From Ampelocalamus luodianensis (lineage: Eukaryota > Streptophyta > Magnoliopsida > Poales > Poaceae): a DNA stretch of 64,000 bases. The stretch is taken from assembly GCA_036346255.1 (NCBI GenBank), contig CM070618.1:60709655-60773654 (forward strand), written 5' to 3'. Below the pieces are notes generated by a model. The model made no database searches. It had not been told where the DNA came from and was given only the letters and a program-made list of their open reading frames with translations. Position 1 is the first letter of the stretch, and each line of letters starts with the position of its first letter. The position numbers and the translations under genes were made by a program. Positions 45,567 to 57,633 of this stretch are shown here, one piece after another.

Positions 45567-48500
45567 TGTCGAACCCGGGAACGAAGGATCCCGAATTCTC
45601 TGTGTTCAAACACCAGTCCAGGATTTCCAGTGTACACAGCCTCACAAAAATGAATATCACATTCATATCACGAAAACGTAATTGGCATTAAATAAATAAT
45701 CGCTTAATACAAATGAGTCGAATAATAACATCAAATGTCAAATGATAAACACAATGGAAATAACATAATAGTGGGAGCCACACGATGCGCCACAGCAATC
45801 GTCTGGTCGAAAGGCCTACTCGTCCGGTCCTCACCACAATATAGCAGTCTTCTCTGAATAAGATTTATTCAAAGAAGAGTGAGCACTACTACCGTGCTCG
45901 CAAGTCACACCTAATATTGAATTTAAATGCATGCATAAGGAAACAAGTGAGTATGGCAGAGTTGTTTTGCATAAACAAGATTTTCAGTTTGAATAAGCAT
46001 AGTAGTTTCTAAGGCAATTTTTATACTATGGATAAAATCATATTTTGAAATAACAATGATATAATGTGGATAACCTCCAATGATAAAGTGAAGGATCCCC
46101 TCCTAACACTTGGCTTCCCGCCCAAATTTTCACAAGGATTGACCATCCTCAACATTTAATAAAGCATTTTAAAACCAAAAACAATACTAACTTTAAGTGG
46201 CCCTGCTAGCATGTCCATGACCGCGGACGCGGCTATTCGAATAGTTTCTACTCTGCAGAGTTGGTACAACTTTACCCACACGAGGTGACATGCTCGTTAT
46301 GCTCGGCCAATTCATGCTTCCGTAGGCGTGTGGTGAGCAATTACCATGAGGCCTTTACAATGTTTTATCCTAGTACATTCATGCCCGCTAAGGTTTCGCC
46401 CCTTTGATGGACTGCCTCCTAAGCCCCTCTTGCGCCAAGTGGGAATAAAACGCCTAACCGACACCCACAAAATCACATGACATAAATATACTAGGACATC
46501 ACAAATTAGTTAGCCAAATCCCGCCCATACAGGACATGTGGTGGTACGTTATGGCATAGCAATAAGCGGCTCAAAGACCGGTCCTCAATTGACTTGGCGT
46601 CATTCCTACAACCCATGGGCCTTGATCTTAACCAGATCAAACCGTGCATAAACTGCACCCATCATTCCGACCATTACGCCCAAGTCCAAACCCATTTTGA
46701 TTTTATTTTGAATAAAACTTCATTTATAAACTCATGTGGTAAAACAATACCACAATAACAAGTTTGAAAACAATTTGTAGAAATCGTGTAAACCCTCCCA
46801 AATTCTGTAAATGTGGACTAAGCTTGGCTAAGCATATATTTGAATTTTGGTAATATCTTGCCTATGGTATCAAGGTAGTCGATACAACATTCAAATTTGG
46901 CCATACAATAACATATGGAATTAACTATATGTAAAACAGATATTAAAATATTTATAACAACATATGCATGCAATAAGAAATTTAAAACTGAAAATAACTT
47001 AAAATAATAGGGGCAATATGGTCAATGGTGTAACTTGCCTTGATCGATGTCTTGAATTCTAAATCTTGATTGATCGAACTCCTCAGTCGTCGAATTCTAT
47101 ACGCGAAAATACGACAAATTCAATATTCAAATTCAAATAAATTCAAAAACATAGTTTAAATTAACTCCAAACTGAAATATTTTGGTTTAGTTAGCTAGAT
47201 TATAATTTTATATAAATTTTGCAATTTGAATCACCCAATTTGGAGTTCATATGCAAAAGTTATGAATTTCTGAAGTTTATATCTAAATCTGAAATTTTAT
47301 TGAATTTCCAGAATTATTTTCCTACTGAAAATCCACTTATTGCGCAATGCTTGCATCAGCCCTGAGATTTTCAGAAATTAATAAAAAAAAACGAATTCTG
47401 ACATGTGGGGTCCATCGGCGGTGACTGGTCCACTGGCTAGGTCCAGCCGAAGCCGGGCCGGTGGACCACGCCTAATCGGCACTGACGCGGCGCCACGCGC
47501 GGCGCCGCGTATGTGCTGCCGCGAGGTGGCGCTTACGCGGGCCGCAACGTGAGCGCACGTCACCAACGCCGCGGCGTGCGGTGCGCGGCAACGGCGTTCT
47601 AGTGCTCAACGGTGAGTGTGATTGGTACCAGTGTGTAGAGGGGAGTATTGCGAACAAGTTGGTACCGGAGTGAGTGCGGATGGTCGTTGGAGTTGGCCGG
47701 CGGCGAGGTTTTGGCGGCGGAGACCTTCGGGTGACGGCGACGGTGGTGCTCCGGTGGCGTTCGGCGGCGATGGAGGGGTGCTTGAGGTCCGCCCGACGAT
47801 GCTGATGACGATGGTGCCCTCCTTGGGGACAGAGAGGGTCGGGAAGATGGTCGGCGACGAGAGAAGGTGGCGGCGAGGTACGGGTGACGACGGGAAGGGT
47901 TCTCCGGAGGTCCTCCGGCGACGAAGGGGTGCGCACCGGGATCGCAGAATCACGGCGATGCCGAAGGTGGTGGCGGGGGACGGCGGTGGTGACGGCGGCG
48001 CAAGCGAGCTCCAAGCTCGTGGCCGCGCGATGAATCTCCGAATATGGCGAGCTCGGGGGCGTGAGGTGTGAGAGTTTGGGCGTTGTGATGAGGGGATCGT
48101 GGCGCACTGGTGCTCCTTTATAGGTACGGCGAGGCTATAACGGCGGGGGCGTGGGCGAGGTCGTGGCGGCGCGCGGGAGTTGTGCAACCAACGTGGGGAT
48201 GATGGGTAACGGGTGCGGGACGTGGCGGTTGCTGTGCGGCCCACGCGCACGTGATCGTGGGCGGAGTGGCTACAACGGTCGAGATCGTGGAGCTCGGCTA
48301 CGCGCGAAAATGGCTGAGCTACGGCGGTTCACGCGGAGACGACGACCCGGGGTTGACGATGAAGGAGAGCCGTTGGATCTTTATCCAACGGTGATAACAA
48401 ACGGACGTCGCGATGAACGGGATGCTCCCTAGCCGTTGGATTGAGATCAGGCGGTTGAGACTGATGGGGAACGGTTGGGTTAAGTGTCCTGATCTCAGCC

Positions 48501-48912
48501 ATCCGAGCGAGATCGGACGTCCGAGAGAGGATAGAGTCCGCTGAGAGAGAGGGCGCGGCGCTGGCACTGGGCGTCGCGGCGCGGCGAGAGGAGATTTGGG
48601 CCGAGGCGGTGGGTTTCGACCGACGCTATTTTTGGATTTTCTTTTTGATTTCTCATTTGTTTTAATTCTGATAATTCATAATAGCTCTAGAAAATAGCAA
48701 AATACTTCTAAAAATTATGGAAAAATTCACAGAAATTCCCATACTCATTCTGGACTTAATAAAATTATTTTCAACTATTTGTTGACTTTTAATTTTGTAA
48801 ATAATTTGTTTTAGCTTTAAAATATTTATAAAAAGCTTTTGAAAATTCAGGGAAAACCACAAACATAAATAAACTTTTAAATTTTACTGAAATTGAAAAT
48901 TGGGCTGTTACA
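45567..48912 (-). repeat. 3' LTR of family C (3346 bp)
   Basis: The left copy on the plus strand, hence the 3' LTR of the minus-strand element. The GC-rich block 47450-48600 gives spurious ORFs on both strands. Confidence 0.93.
46213..46276 (-). repeat. Conserved triple-palindrome LTR module, copy 5
   Basis: ACTCTGCAGAGT (46250-46261, perfect 12-nt palindrome), CTATTCGAATAG (46233-46244), hairpin GTCC...GGAC (46213-46228), and CTTTACCCACAC at the right end. Confidence 0.85.
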
Positions 48913-48930
48913 AACCTACCCCCCTTAAGG
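48913..48930 (-). promoter_or_regulatory. Polypurine tract, family C
   Basis: Minus strand CCTTAAGGGGGGTAGGTT directly before the 3' LTR start TGTAAC. Confidence 0.8.
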
Positions 48931-48947
48931 GAATCTCGACCCGAGAT

Positions 48948-50045
48948 TCAGGATTGGTTAGCAAAGAGATCGGGATAGTTGGTCTTGAGGTCTTCTTCTT
49001 TTTCCCAAGTGGCTTCACTTTCCGGGTGATGACTCCACTGCACCTTGTATGATCTGATGATTCTGCTTCTGGTGACTCGCTCTGCGACATCTAGAATCTT
49101 GATTGGTCGCTCCACGTAAGTGAGATCTTCTCGAAGATCGAAGCTTTCCAAGAAGGTATGGTCTTCTGGCGCTTGCAAGCATTTCCTTAACTGGGATACA
49201 TGGAAGACATCGTGCACAGCTGACAAGGCTTCTGGTAGCTCAAGCTGATATGCCACTTCACCTCTTTTGGCTAGAATTTTGTATGGCCCCACAAATCTGG
49301 GTGCGAGTTTTCCTTTTGTTCGGAATCTTCTTACTCCTCTGAGTGGAGTGACCCTGAGATAGACCAAGTCTCCTACCTCAAAGTTTAGATCCCTCCGACG
49401 GTTATCAGCATAACTCTTTTGTCGGGTTTGTGCCACTTTCAGATGTTCCCTTATAGCTTTGACCTTACTTTCTGCCTCTTTGATTATCTCAGGTCCAAAG
49501 AGTTGATGCTCTCCTACTTCATCCCACAAGAATGGAGTTCGCATTTTCTTGCCATACAATGCTTCAAAAGGAGCCATTTGCAAACTAGCTTGATAGCTAT
49601 TGTTATACGAGAATTCCGCATACGGCAAATTCTTGTCCCAACTTTGTCCAAATTCCAGGGCACAGGCTCGGAGCATATCTTCGAGGACTTGATTGGTGCG
49701 TTCCGTCTGACCATCTGTCTGAGGATGATAGGCTGTACTGAAGTTGAGTCTGGTGCCTAAGGCTTCATGCAGACTCTGCCAGAATCTTGACGTGAACTGA
49801 GAACCTCTGTCGGACACAATCTTCTTGGGTACCCCGTGTAGACAAACAATCCTAGCCACATATAACTCTGCCAACTGGCTGCTTCTGTAAGTAGTCTTGA
49901 CGGGAATGAAGTGGGCTACTTTGGTCAACCGATCAACTATCACCCAGATAGAATCATAACCTGATTGGGTCCGAGGGAGTCCGGTGATGAAATCCATGCC
50001 AATCTCTTCCCACTTCCATTCTGGAATTGGTAGTGGTTGCAACAA
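48948..50045 (-). CDS. Integrase core and chromodomain-like tail of family C
   Basis: A 365-residue open frame. The catalytic core has D18 (GMDFITGLP), D79 (IVSDRGSQF) and E115 (TDGQTER), exactly 35 residues between the last two (DD35E). The C-terminal half has the GPF-like segment PRFVGPYKIL and VHDVFHVSQLRKC. The last 60 residues (ILDVAERVTRSRIIRSYKVQ, W, then SEATWEKEEDL) form the short chromodomain-like module thought to guide plant chromoviruses to heterochromatin. The open frame is the C-terminal part of a polyprotein, so its apparent ATG is internal; the upstream HHCC zinc finger lies in the next frame. Confidence 0.93.
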   Translation of the reverse strand: MLQPLPIPEWKWEEIGMDFITGLPRTQSGYDSIWVIVDRLTKVAHFIPVKTTYRSSQLAELYVARIVCLHGVPKKIVSDRGSQFTSRFWQSLHEALGTRLNFSTAYHPQTDGQTERTNQVLEDMLRACALEFGQSWDKNLPYAEFSYNNSYQASLQMAPFEALYGKKMRTPFLWDEVGEHQLFGPEIIKEAESKVKAIREHLKVAQTRQKSYADNRRRDLNFEVGDLVYLRVTPLRGVRRFRTKGKLAPRFVGPYKILAKRGEVAYQLELPEALSAVHDVFHVSQLRKCLQAPEDHTFLESFDLREDLTYVERPIKILDVAERVTRSRIIRSYKVQWSHHPESEATWEKEEDLKTNYPDLFANQS

Positions 50046-50760
50046 TCCATCGGGTCTCGATGTTACGCCTTAACTCACGACACACATTACAACAAGCATT
50101 TAACTCGGCAATTTCTCGCTTCATGTCGACCCACCGATATTTCTCCTTCAGATCCTGGTACATCTTGGTGCTTCCGGGGTGAATGGAGTAAGGCGTTTCA
50201 TGAGCCTCCTTCAGAATTGATTGTTTTAACTCCTGCTGGTTAGGTACACAAATGCGGTTCCCAAACCACACAGTTCCTTGTTCATCTTCTGCGAATCCTG
50301 GGGCCTTGCCTCTTCGCATATTCTTCTTGATCTCCTTGATGTCATCATCTTCTAGTTGTTTTTCTCTAATCTGACTTTGAAGAGTCGGTTGTACTTCCAA
50401 AGCATTCACACAACCTTGACTGACAATCTCCAAGTTTAGACGCTTCAATTCTTCATGTAGTTCTGGTTGTTCCTTCTGCACCATCATGGTATTGCAATAG
50501 GCCTTTCTGCTCAGGGCATCTGCAACTACATTTGCTTTGCCTAGGTGATAATGGATTCCAAGATCGTAATCTTTTATCAACTCTAACCATCTTCTCTGCC
50601 GAAGGTTTAATTCTGCCTGTGTGAATATATACTTCAAACTCTTGTGATCCGTGAAAATCTCACAGCGGTTACCAATGAGATAATGCCGCCGATCTTCAAG
50701 GCATGCACAATCGCCGCTAACTCGGATCGTGGGTTGGATAATTCCCTTCATGTGGCCTCA
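50046..50760 (-). pseudogene. RNase H and integrase zinc finger of family C
   Basis: Reads RRHYLIGNRCEIFTDHKSLK, QRRWLELIKDYDL and ANVVADALSRK (RNase H), then YSIHPGSTKMYQDLKEKYRW and NACCNVC (integrase H2C2 finger). A frame break near 50700 falls where the family has LKIWRHYL: the tryptophan codon TGG after ATC has lost its T, a 1-nt change at a CTG site. A second break at 50045/50046 separates it from the integrase core. Confidence 0.88.
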
Positions 50761-50842
50761 ATCGCCTCGATGCATAAGCTACTACCTTGCCCTCCTGCAT
50801 CAATCGCATCCGAGACCTTGACGCGATGCGTCGCAGAAGATC

Positions 50843-51667
50843 TCAAATCTTTATGGATATCGGTAAAACTAACACAGTCTTTGAGACTAATCTCCTCTTC
50901 AGATCTTGAAAACTTTCTTCACAGGCATCTGTCCAATCAAATTTCTTTTCCTTCTTCAGAAGTTGAGTCATGGGTCTTGCAATCTTAGAGAAATTTTCAA
51001 TGAACCTGCGGTAATAACCCGCTAGTCCAAGGAAACTTCTCACTTCGGTGACCGTCCTGGGTTGCTTCCAATCTGATACGGCTTCAACCTTGGAAGGATC
51101 TACTGCAATTCCTCCCGCTGACACAATATGTCCAAGGAATGCCACTTGACTTAGCCAAAATTCACTTTTGCTGAATTTAGCATAAAGCTGATGTTCTCGG
51201 AGCTTGTCCAGTATCATCCTGATATGCTTCTCGTGTTCCTCTTCATCCTTCGAGTAGATGAGAATGTCATCGATGAAAACAACCACAAACTTATCCAAGA
51301 ATTCCATGAACACTTTGTTCATCATATTCATGAAATAAGCGAGGCGTTCACAAACCAAATGACATCACTCAGAACTCGCATGATCCATATCCGTGGTGAA
51401 AGCTGTCTTCGGAATATCTTCCGGTCTGATCTTCAGTTGGTGATAGCCAGATCTCAAATCAATCTTTGAAAAGACACTTGCTCCTTTCAGCTGATCGAAC
51501 AGATCATCTATCCTGGGTAAAGGGTATTTGTTCTTGATCGTCACCTCATTGAGTGATCTGTAATCAACACACATTCTCATGCTATTGTCCTTTTTCTTGA
51601 CGAACAAAGACCGGTGCTCCCAAGGTGATGAACTGGTCGGATGTAACCTTCGCCGCTGATTCTTCAA
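50843..51667 (-). pseudogene. Reverse transcriptase of family C, one frameshift
   Basis: The N-terminal part (51365-51667) has FVKKKDNSMRMCVDYRSLNE, KNKYPLPRIDDLFDQL and FSKIDLRSGYHQLKIR. The C-terminal part (50843-51358) has KFVVVFIDDILIYSKDEEE (FIDD active site) and LGHIVSAGGIAVDPSKVEA, then the start of the connection to RNase H. The break between the parts lies around 51360 in the region normally reading YGHYEFLVMPFGLTN. Confidence 0.9.
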
Positions 51668-51711
51668 TCTGTTTCTTCAATTCCGCTAACTCATTAGCCG
51701 CATTCTATAGG

Positions 51712-52398
51712 TCACTTCGATATTGGAGCTGTTCCTGGGACTAAGTCAATTAAGAACATGACGTCCCGATCCGGTGGCATGCCAGGTAATTCATCAGGAA
51801 AGACATCAGCATATTCTCGGACTACAGGTATGTCTTCAAGTTTTACTTCCTTCATGCTGGTGAGGATAGAACTTCCATTGGTGCAGGTCTTGGGTTTGAA
51901 CTCAACTAAAATTCCTTCTCCATTTGTGAGAGTGATAGACCTATTGGCACAGTCTATTTGTCCATGATTCTTGGCTAACCAGTCCATTCCAAGAATAACG
52001 TCCAGACCTTGGGAATGCAAGACTATCAAGTCTGCTAGGAAGGTTACTCCGGATATTTCAAGGGTGAGGTTCGGGCATAGAGAACTAGTTCTCATTTCTG
52101 AGCCCGGGGAATGGATTATCATGGGATTTGCTAAGGAAGAAACTGGTAACCCATTTTTGCCCACAAATTTATTTGACACGAAAGAATGCGAAGCTCCGGA
52201 ATCAAATAGCACCGAAGCTGGTATTGAATTGACGAGAAACATACCAAGCACAACATCCGATCTTCGCTGGGCTTTCTCGCCGTGGCGTGGTTCACACGTC
52301 CCTTGATGAACCGCCCGACGGCTGCAGTGCGCCGCTTGTGGCCGTGGCTCTTTGCCGCTTGAAGACACCGCTGCGCTTCTTGGGGCATCTGTTGGCAT
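51712..52398 (-). CDS. Aspartic protease region of family C
   Basis: An open frame of 228 residues with the catalytic motif LFDSGASHSFVS near residue 60 and the ILGMDWLAKNHGQIDC flap-region motif about 80 residues later, followed by the PR-RT linker ending in MPPDRDVMFLIDLVPGTAPI, the usual entry to RT. The protease cuts the polyprotein in the virus-like particle. The apparent ATG is internal to the polyprotein. Confidence 0.88.
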   Translation of the reverse strand: MPTDAPRSAAVSSSGKEPRPQAAHCSRRAVHQGTCEPRHGEKAQRRSDVVLGMFLVNSIPASVLFDSGASHSFVSNKFVGKNGLPVSSLANPMIIHSPGSEMRTSSLCPNLTLEISGVTFLADLIVLHSQGLDVILGMDWLAKNHGQIDCANRSITLTNGEGILVEFKPKTCTNGSSILTSMKEVKLEDIPVVREYADVFPDELPGMPPDRDVMFLIDLVPGTAPISK

Positions 52399-52425
52399 AA
52401 TGGCTGTCTCGTTGCGGTGAAACAG

Positions 52426-53349
52426 TCACTCCTGCACTGTGTGGCGAGCTCTTCTGCTGAAATTGTCCTCCGCTGATGCGCCGCGGAAGTTGGAGGTGTT
52501 GGGGCGCCGATTCCGCACCGGGCTCGGATGTGGAAGATCGAACTTCCCACGCTGCGGTGGTCTTTCTTTGAATGAATCGAGGCTTGGGAAAGCCTCTGCG
52601 TTAATCTTTTGGGCGGCCATCCTCCGCTTGCGGTTCTCCATCTCGTGATGTTTGGCTTCCTGGCGGATCGCCTTGTCCACCAACCGTTGGAAGTCGGTGA
52701 AGTTCGGGAGATGAGTTGGACGGAGATATCGCCGTTGAGTCCTCTAGGAACCTTTCTTGCCGCTTCTTCATCTCGGCCACATCACCGGGGCATAGCGAGC
52801 TAGCTAGTTGAAACGGTGGAGATACTCACTCACCGAGCGATTGCCTTGGCGGAGTGCATGAAACTCCTTCTTCTTGGTGTCATCATGCCGGGGATGTGGG
52901 CATGACGGAAGGCTCACAAACTCGCCCCGAGATGGCACGGGCATTGGCGTGGGATGCGTAAATTGTCCCACCATTCCGAGGTGGTCCGTTGAGTGATGAG
53001 TGGCGAGCAGACCTCTCGCGATCGTGCATTGTGCGATGTCCAATTTCTTCCGATGGTACAAGCCAATCGCCGGCATCCATTGGCTCGGTGCACCAGGAGA
53101 AGGTCGGAGGACGATACGCATGAACTCCGACATGGTCACCCGTTGAGGAGGTGTGTCGGTCGAGTTGGCGGTGGCTCTTTGTTGCTGGGTTGTTCTGGCG
53201 TTGTTGAGCGATCGAGCCAACAATTCAATAAGGTGAGTTTGATTGGCCATCATCCGCTGCCAATCCGGTCCTGTCATTGTGGCGGGGAGGCTCTTGAACA
53301 TGCTGTTCATGGTTGTCAGTATTCCATTGCTTCCACTCGATCTTGCCAT
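52426..53349 (-). pseudogene. Gag of family C, frameshifted
   Basis: The ATG at 53349 starts MARSSGSNGILTTMNSMFKS. The capsid part includes KKLDIAQCTI-like and TKKKEFHALRQGNRSVSEYL (Retrotrans_gag, PF03732), then a break near 52804. It continues in another frame as MVDKAIRQEAKHHEMENRKR and a basic region to 52426. The CCHC knuckle expected before the protease is not readable in one frame; 52330-52440 has matching cysteines in scattered frames. Confidence 0.85.
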
Positions 53350-54322
53350 TTCTGTGCGGTGTTCACCATCCGCTTGAAGTTTCCAAAGACTTAGGAAAGG
53401 GAAGAAAAAGTTGCACTAAGGGGGAGTAAATTTATATTAGCCCAAAAGCACACAAAACAAGGCAAAGAAACAAAATTTTCTTTTGCAAGTAATTCTTTAT
53501 TTTATCCAACTGATTATGGCTACCACAAAAGGTTAGTAGCTCATAATTCGCAGCTAATTGAACAACTAAAGGGAAAGCAAATATCTAAAATGGTGGAGGT
53601 AAACATCTATGGGGTGGATGGGGTGTAGTCCGGGAGTTCTGTCTTGCCTTGGCCCTTCTTGTCAGAGCCAATTCGGCTTCAATGCCTTCAATCTCTCCTC
53701 TGCAGCTTCTAGCCTCCCGAACGAGATACACTGCCTCCGGTGTTGCCATAGGCGTAATCCATCGCCTTGGCTAACTCCACTGTGGGTGATCTCCAGATAT
53801 CCTCATTCTCGGTGAGTGAAGGCACCGCCAGCCGAGTGGGGATGTGCATGGGATAGTCTTGGAATGCGATCCCGAAAATGGGCGTCGTGGGTGTAGCGAA
53901 GTCACGTCGGCTTCTCTTGCCGCATCTTGGATGCCGCCTCGAAAGTCTCCGACGATCGGGCGTCGAAGATGTGGAAGGATGTATCCGGCGCTAAGTTAGA
54001 GTAGAGGATAACCTCCACTCTCCAGCGCTCCTGCTGTCCCACGATATACTTATATCCTTGGTATGTGGGTCTCTTCGTGAAACTCAGATGTTGCATCATC
54101 TTCCATAGGATATCCGCCCATTCTCCGGCGTAGACTCCATGGGAGATGCGGGTCGGTCTCTCGGCCATCTACAATTTTAGAAAGGACAAGAGTTTAGAAA
54201 TCTTTTTAATAGAGAAAGGAAGAGTAAGACTCTGGAAGACGGGTAAATAGTTTGTAAATTTTTGAAAAAAATAGTCCTTAATGGTTTTACCAATTCTACC
54301 GTGGGCCATGACCTACAGTCGA
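53350..54322 (-). other. Leader region of family C between primer site and gag
   Basis: About 970 bp. It contains minus-strand open stretches (53902-54168: MAERPTRISHGVYAGEWADI, then LWKMMQHLSFTKRPTYQGYK), which look like a decayed or captured peptide and not gag. An ORF ahead of gag is unusual for chromoviruses; it could be translated from the genomic RNA or be a gene fragment. Confidence 0.5.
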
Positions 54323-54324
54323 TA

Positions 54325-54338
54325 TGGCTCTGATACCA
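54325..54338 (-). promoter_or_regulatory. Primer binding site of family C
   Basis: Plus strand TGGCTCTGATACCA, so TGGTATCAGAGCCA on the element strand: tRNA-iMet type, four bases inside the 5' LTR. Confidence 0.92.
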
Positions 54339-54342
54339 CTTT

Positions 54343-57300
54343 TGTCGAACCCGGGAACGAAGGATCCCGAATTCTCTGTGTTCAAACACCAGTCCAGGAT
54401 TTCCAGTGTACACAGCCTCACAAAAATGAATATCACATTCATATCACGAAACGTAATTGGCATTAAATAAATAATCTTTTAATACAAATGAGTGCAATAA
54501 TAACATCAAATGTCAAATGATAAACACAATGAAATAACATAATAGTGGGAGCCACACGATGCGCCACGTGCAATCGTGCTCGTCGGAAGGCCTACTCGTC
54601 CGGTCCTCACCGTCAATATAGCGCTTTCTCCGAATAAGATTTATTCAAGAAGAGTGAGCACTACTACCGTGCTCGCAAGTCACACCTAATATTGAATTTA
54701 AATGCATGCATAAGGAAACAAGTGAGTATGGCAGAGTTGTTTTGCATAAGCGATTTTCAGTTTGAATAAGCATAGTAGTTTCTAAGGCAATTTTTATACT
54801 ATGGATAAAATCATATTTTGAAATAACAATGATATAATGTGGATAACCTCCAATGATAAAGTGAAGGATCCTCCTAACACTTGGCTTCCGCCCAAATTTT
54901 CACAAGGATTGACCATCCTCAACATTTAATAAAGCATTTTAAAACCAAAAACAATACTAACTTTAAGTGGCCCCGCTAGCATGTCCATGATCATGACGCG
55001 CTATTCGAATAGTTTCTACTCGCAGAGTTGGTACAACTTTACCACACGAGGTGACATGCTCGTTATGTCGCCAATTCACGCCTAGTAGGCGTGTGGTGAG
55101 CAATTACCATGAGGCCTTTACAATGTTTTATCCTAGTACATTCATGCCCGCTAGGTTTCGCCCCTTTGATGTAGTCCTCCTAAGCCCCTCTTGCGCCAAG
55201 TGGGAATAAAACGTCTAACCGACACCCACAAAATCACATGACATAAATATACTAGGACATCACAAATTAGTTAGCCAAATCCCGCCCATACAGACATGTG
55301 GTGGTACGTTATGGCATAGCAATAAGCGGCTCAAAGACCGGTCCTCAATTGACTTGGCGTCATTCCTACAACCCATGGGCCTTGATCTTAACTGATCAAA
55401 CCTGCATAAACTCGCACCCATCATTCCACCATTACGCCCAAGTCCAAACCCATTTTGATTTTATTTTGAATAAAAACTTCATTTATAAACTCATGTGGTA
55501 AAACAATACCACAATAACAAGTTTGAAAACAATTTGTAGAAATCGTGTAAACCCTCCCAAATTCTGTAGAATGTGGACTAAGCTTGGCTAAGCATATATT
55601 TGAATTTTGGTAATATCTTGCCTATGGTATCAAGGTAGTCGATACAACATTCAAATTTGGCCATACAATAACATATGGAATTAACTATATGTAAAACAGA
55701 TATTAAAATATTTATAACAACATATGCATGCAATAAGAAATTTAAAAACTGAAAATAACTTAAAATAATAGGGCAATATGGTCAATGGTGTAACTTGCCT
55801 TGATCGATGTCTTGGAATTCTAAATCTTGATTGATCGAACTCTCCGAGTCGTCGAATTCTATACGCTGTAAAATACGACAAATTCAATATTCAAATTCAA
55901 ATAAATTCAAAACATAGTTTAAATTAACTCCAAACTGAAATATTTTGGTTTAGTTAGCTAGATTATAATTTTATATAAATTTTGCAATTTGAATCACCCA
56001 ATTTGGAGTTCATATGCAAAGTTATGAATTTCAAGTTTATATCTAAATCAAATTTTATTGAATTTCCGAATTATTTTCCTACGAAAATCCACTTATTGCG
56101 CAATGCTTGCATCAGCCCGAGATTTCGAAATTAATAAAAACGAATTCGACATGTAGGGTCCATCGGTCGCTGACACAGTCACACCGGCTAGGTCCACCGA
56201 GCCGGGCCGGGCGGTGGACCACGCCTGTCGGCATCGACGCGCGCCACGCGGCCCCCACGTATGTGCTACGAGGTGGCGGCTACGTGGCTGCCACGTGGCG
56301 CCACGCCACCAACGCCGCGGCGTGCGTGCGCGCAACGGCGTTCTAGTGCTCAACGGTGAGTGTGATTGGTACCGGTGTGAGAGGAGTATTGCGAACAAGT
56401 TGGTGCCGAATGAGTGCGGATGGTCGCGGAGTTGGCCGGCGCGAGGTTTTGGCGGCGAGACCTTCGGGTGACGGCGACGGTGGTGCTCGGTGGCGTTCGG
56501 CGGCGATGGAGGTGCTTGAGGTCCGCCGGCGATGCGATGATTTATGGTGCCCTCCTTGGGGACGAGAGAGGTCGGGAAGATGGTCGCGGCGAGAGAAGGC
56601 GGCGAGGTACGGTGACGACGGAAGGGTTCTCCGAGGTCCTCCGGCGACGAAGGGTGCGCACCGATCGCAGAATCACGGCGATGCCGGCGGTGGTGGCGCG
56701 GACCGGCGTTGGTGACGGCGGCGCAAGCAGGCTCCAAGCTCGGTGGCGGCGGCGATGAATCTCCAATCTGGCGAGCTCGGGCGTGAGGGTGAGAGTTTGG
56801 GCGTTGTGATGAGGGGACGTGCACTGGTGCTCCCTTTTATAGGGTAGGCAGGCGAGGCTATACTCGGGGGGACGTGGCGAGGTCGTGGCGGCGGTTGCGG
56901 GAGTTGTGCAACCGAACGTGGGGATGATGGGTAGCGGGTGCGGGGCGTGGCGGTTGCTTGTGCGGCCCGCGCATGTGATCGTGGGCGGAGTGGCTACAAC
57001 GGCCGAGATCGTGGGCTCGCCACGCGAAAATGGTCGAGCTACGGCGGTTCACGCGAGACGACGCGACCGGGTTGACGATGAAGGAGAGCCGTTGGATCTT
57101 TATCCAACGGTGATAACAGCAACGACGTCACGATGAACGGGATGCTCCTAGCCGTTGGATTGAGATCGGCGTTGAGGCCGATGGGCGGTTGGGTTAAGTG
57201 TCCTGATCTCAGCCATCCGAGCGAGATCGGACGGCCGAGAGAGGATAGAGTCCTCTGAGAGAGAGGGCGCGGGCGGCTGGGCCGTGCGGGCCGAGCGCGG

Positions 57301-57628
57301 GAGGGAGATTTGGGCCGGAGCTGGTGGGTTTCGGCCCGACGCTATTTTTGGATTTTCTTTTTGATTTCTCATTTGTTTTAATTCTGATAATTCATAATAG
57401 CTCTAGAAAATAGCAAAATACTTCTAAAAATTATGGAAAAATTCACAGAAATTCCCATACTCATTCTGGACTTAATAAAATTATTTTCAACTATTTGTTG
57501 ACTTTTAATTTTGTAAATAATTTGTTTTAGCTTTAAAATATTTATAAAAAGCTTTTGAAAATTCAGGGAAAACCACAAACATAAATAAACTTTTAAATTT
57601 TACTGAAATTGAAAATTGGGCTGTTACA
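54343..57628 (-). repeat. 5' LTR of family C (3286 bp)
   Basis: Partner of 45567-48912. It is shorter by 60 bp, mainly through many tiny deletions at CTG/CAG/CCG sites. Confidence 0.93.
54981..55045 (-). repeat. Conserved triple-palindrome LTR module, copy 6
   Basis: CTATTCGAATAG at 55001-55012. The CTGCAG palindrome reads ACTCGCAGAGT, having lost the T of CTG relative to copy 5. Confidence 0.82.
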
Positions 57629-57633
57629 TGGTA
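57629..57633 (+). repeat. TSD TGGTA (right) of family C element
   Basis: Matches 45562-45566. Confidence 0.92.

Larger units (their letters stand above)
45567..57628 (-). mobile_element. Complete Ty3/gypsy chromovirus element, family C (12.06 kb, minus)
   Basis: LTRs of 3346 and 3286 bp (on the minus strand TGTAACAGCC...GGGTTCGACA), tRNA-iMet primer site, gag, protease, RT, RNase H, integrase with DD35E and chromodomain-like tail, PPT and a perfect TSD. The domain order and tail put it in the plant chromoviruses, Tekay/Del-like. LTRs are nearly identical apart from small indels, so insertion was recent, later than that of the family B host. The integrase ORF is open for 365 residues; other parts carry frameshifts. 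Confidence 0.95.

Noticed and set aside
47472..48250. Long Arg/Pro-rich minus-strand ORFs in the family C LTR (also 56093-56824)
   Set aside because: They lie within LTR U3 sequence and are not conserved in frame between the two LTRs.
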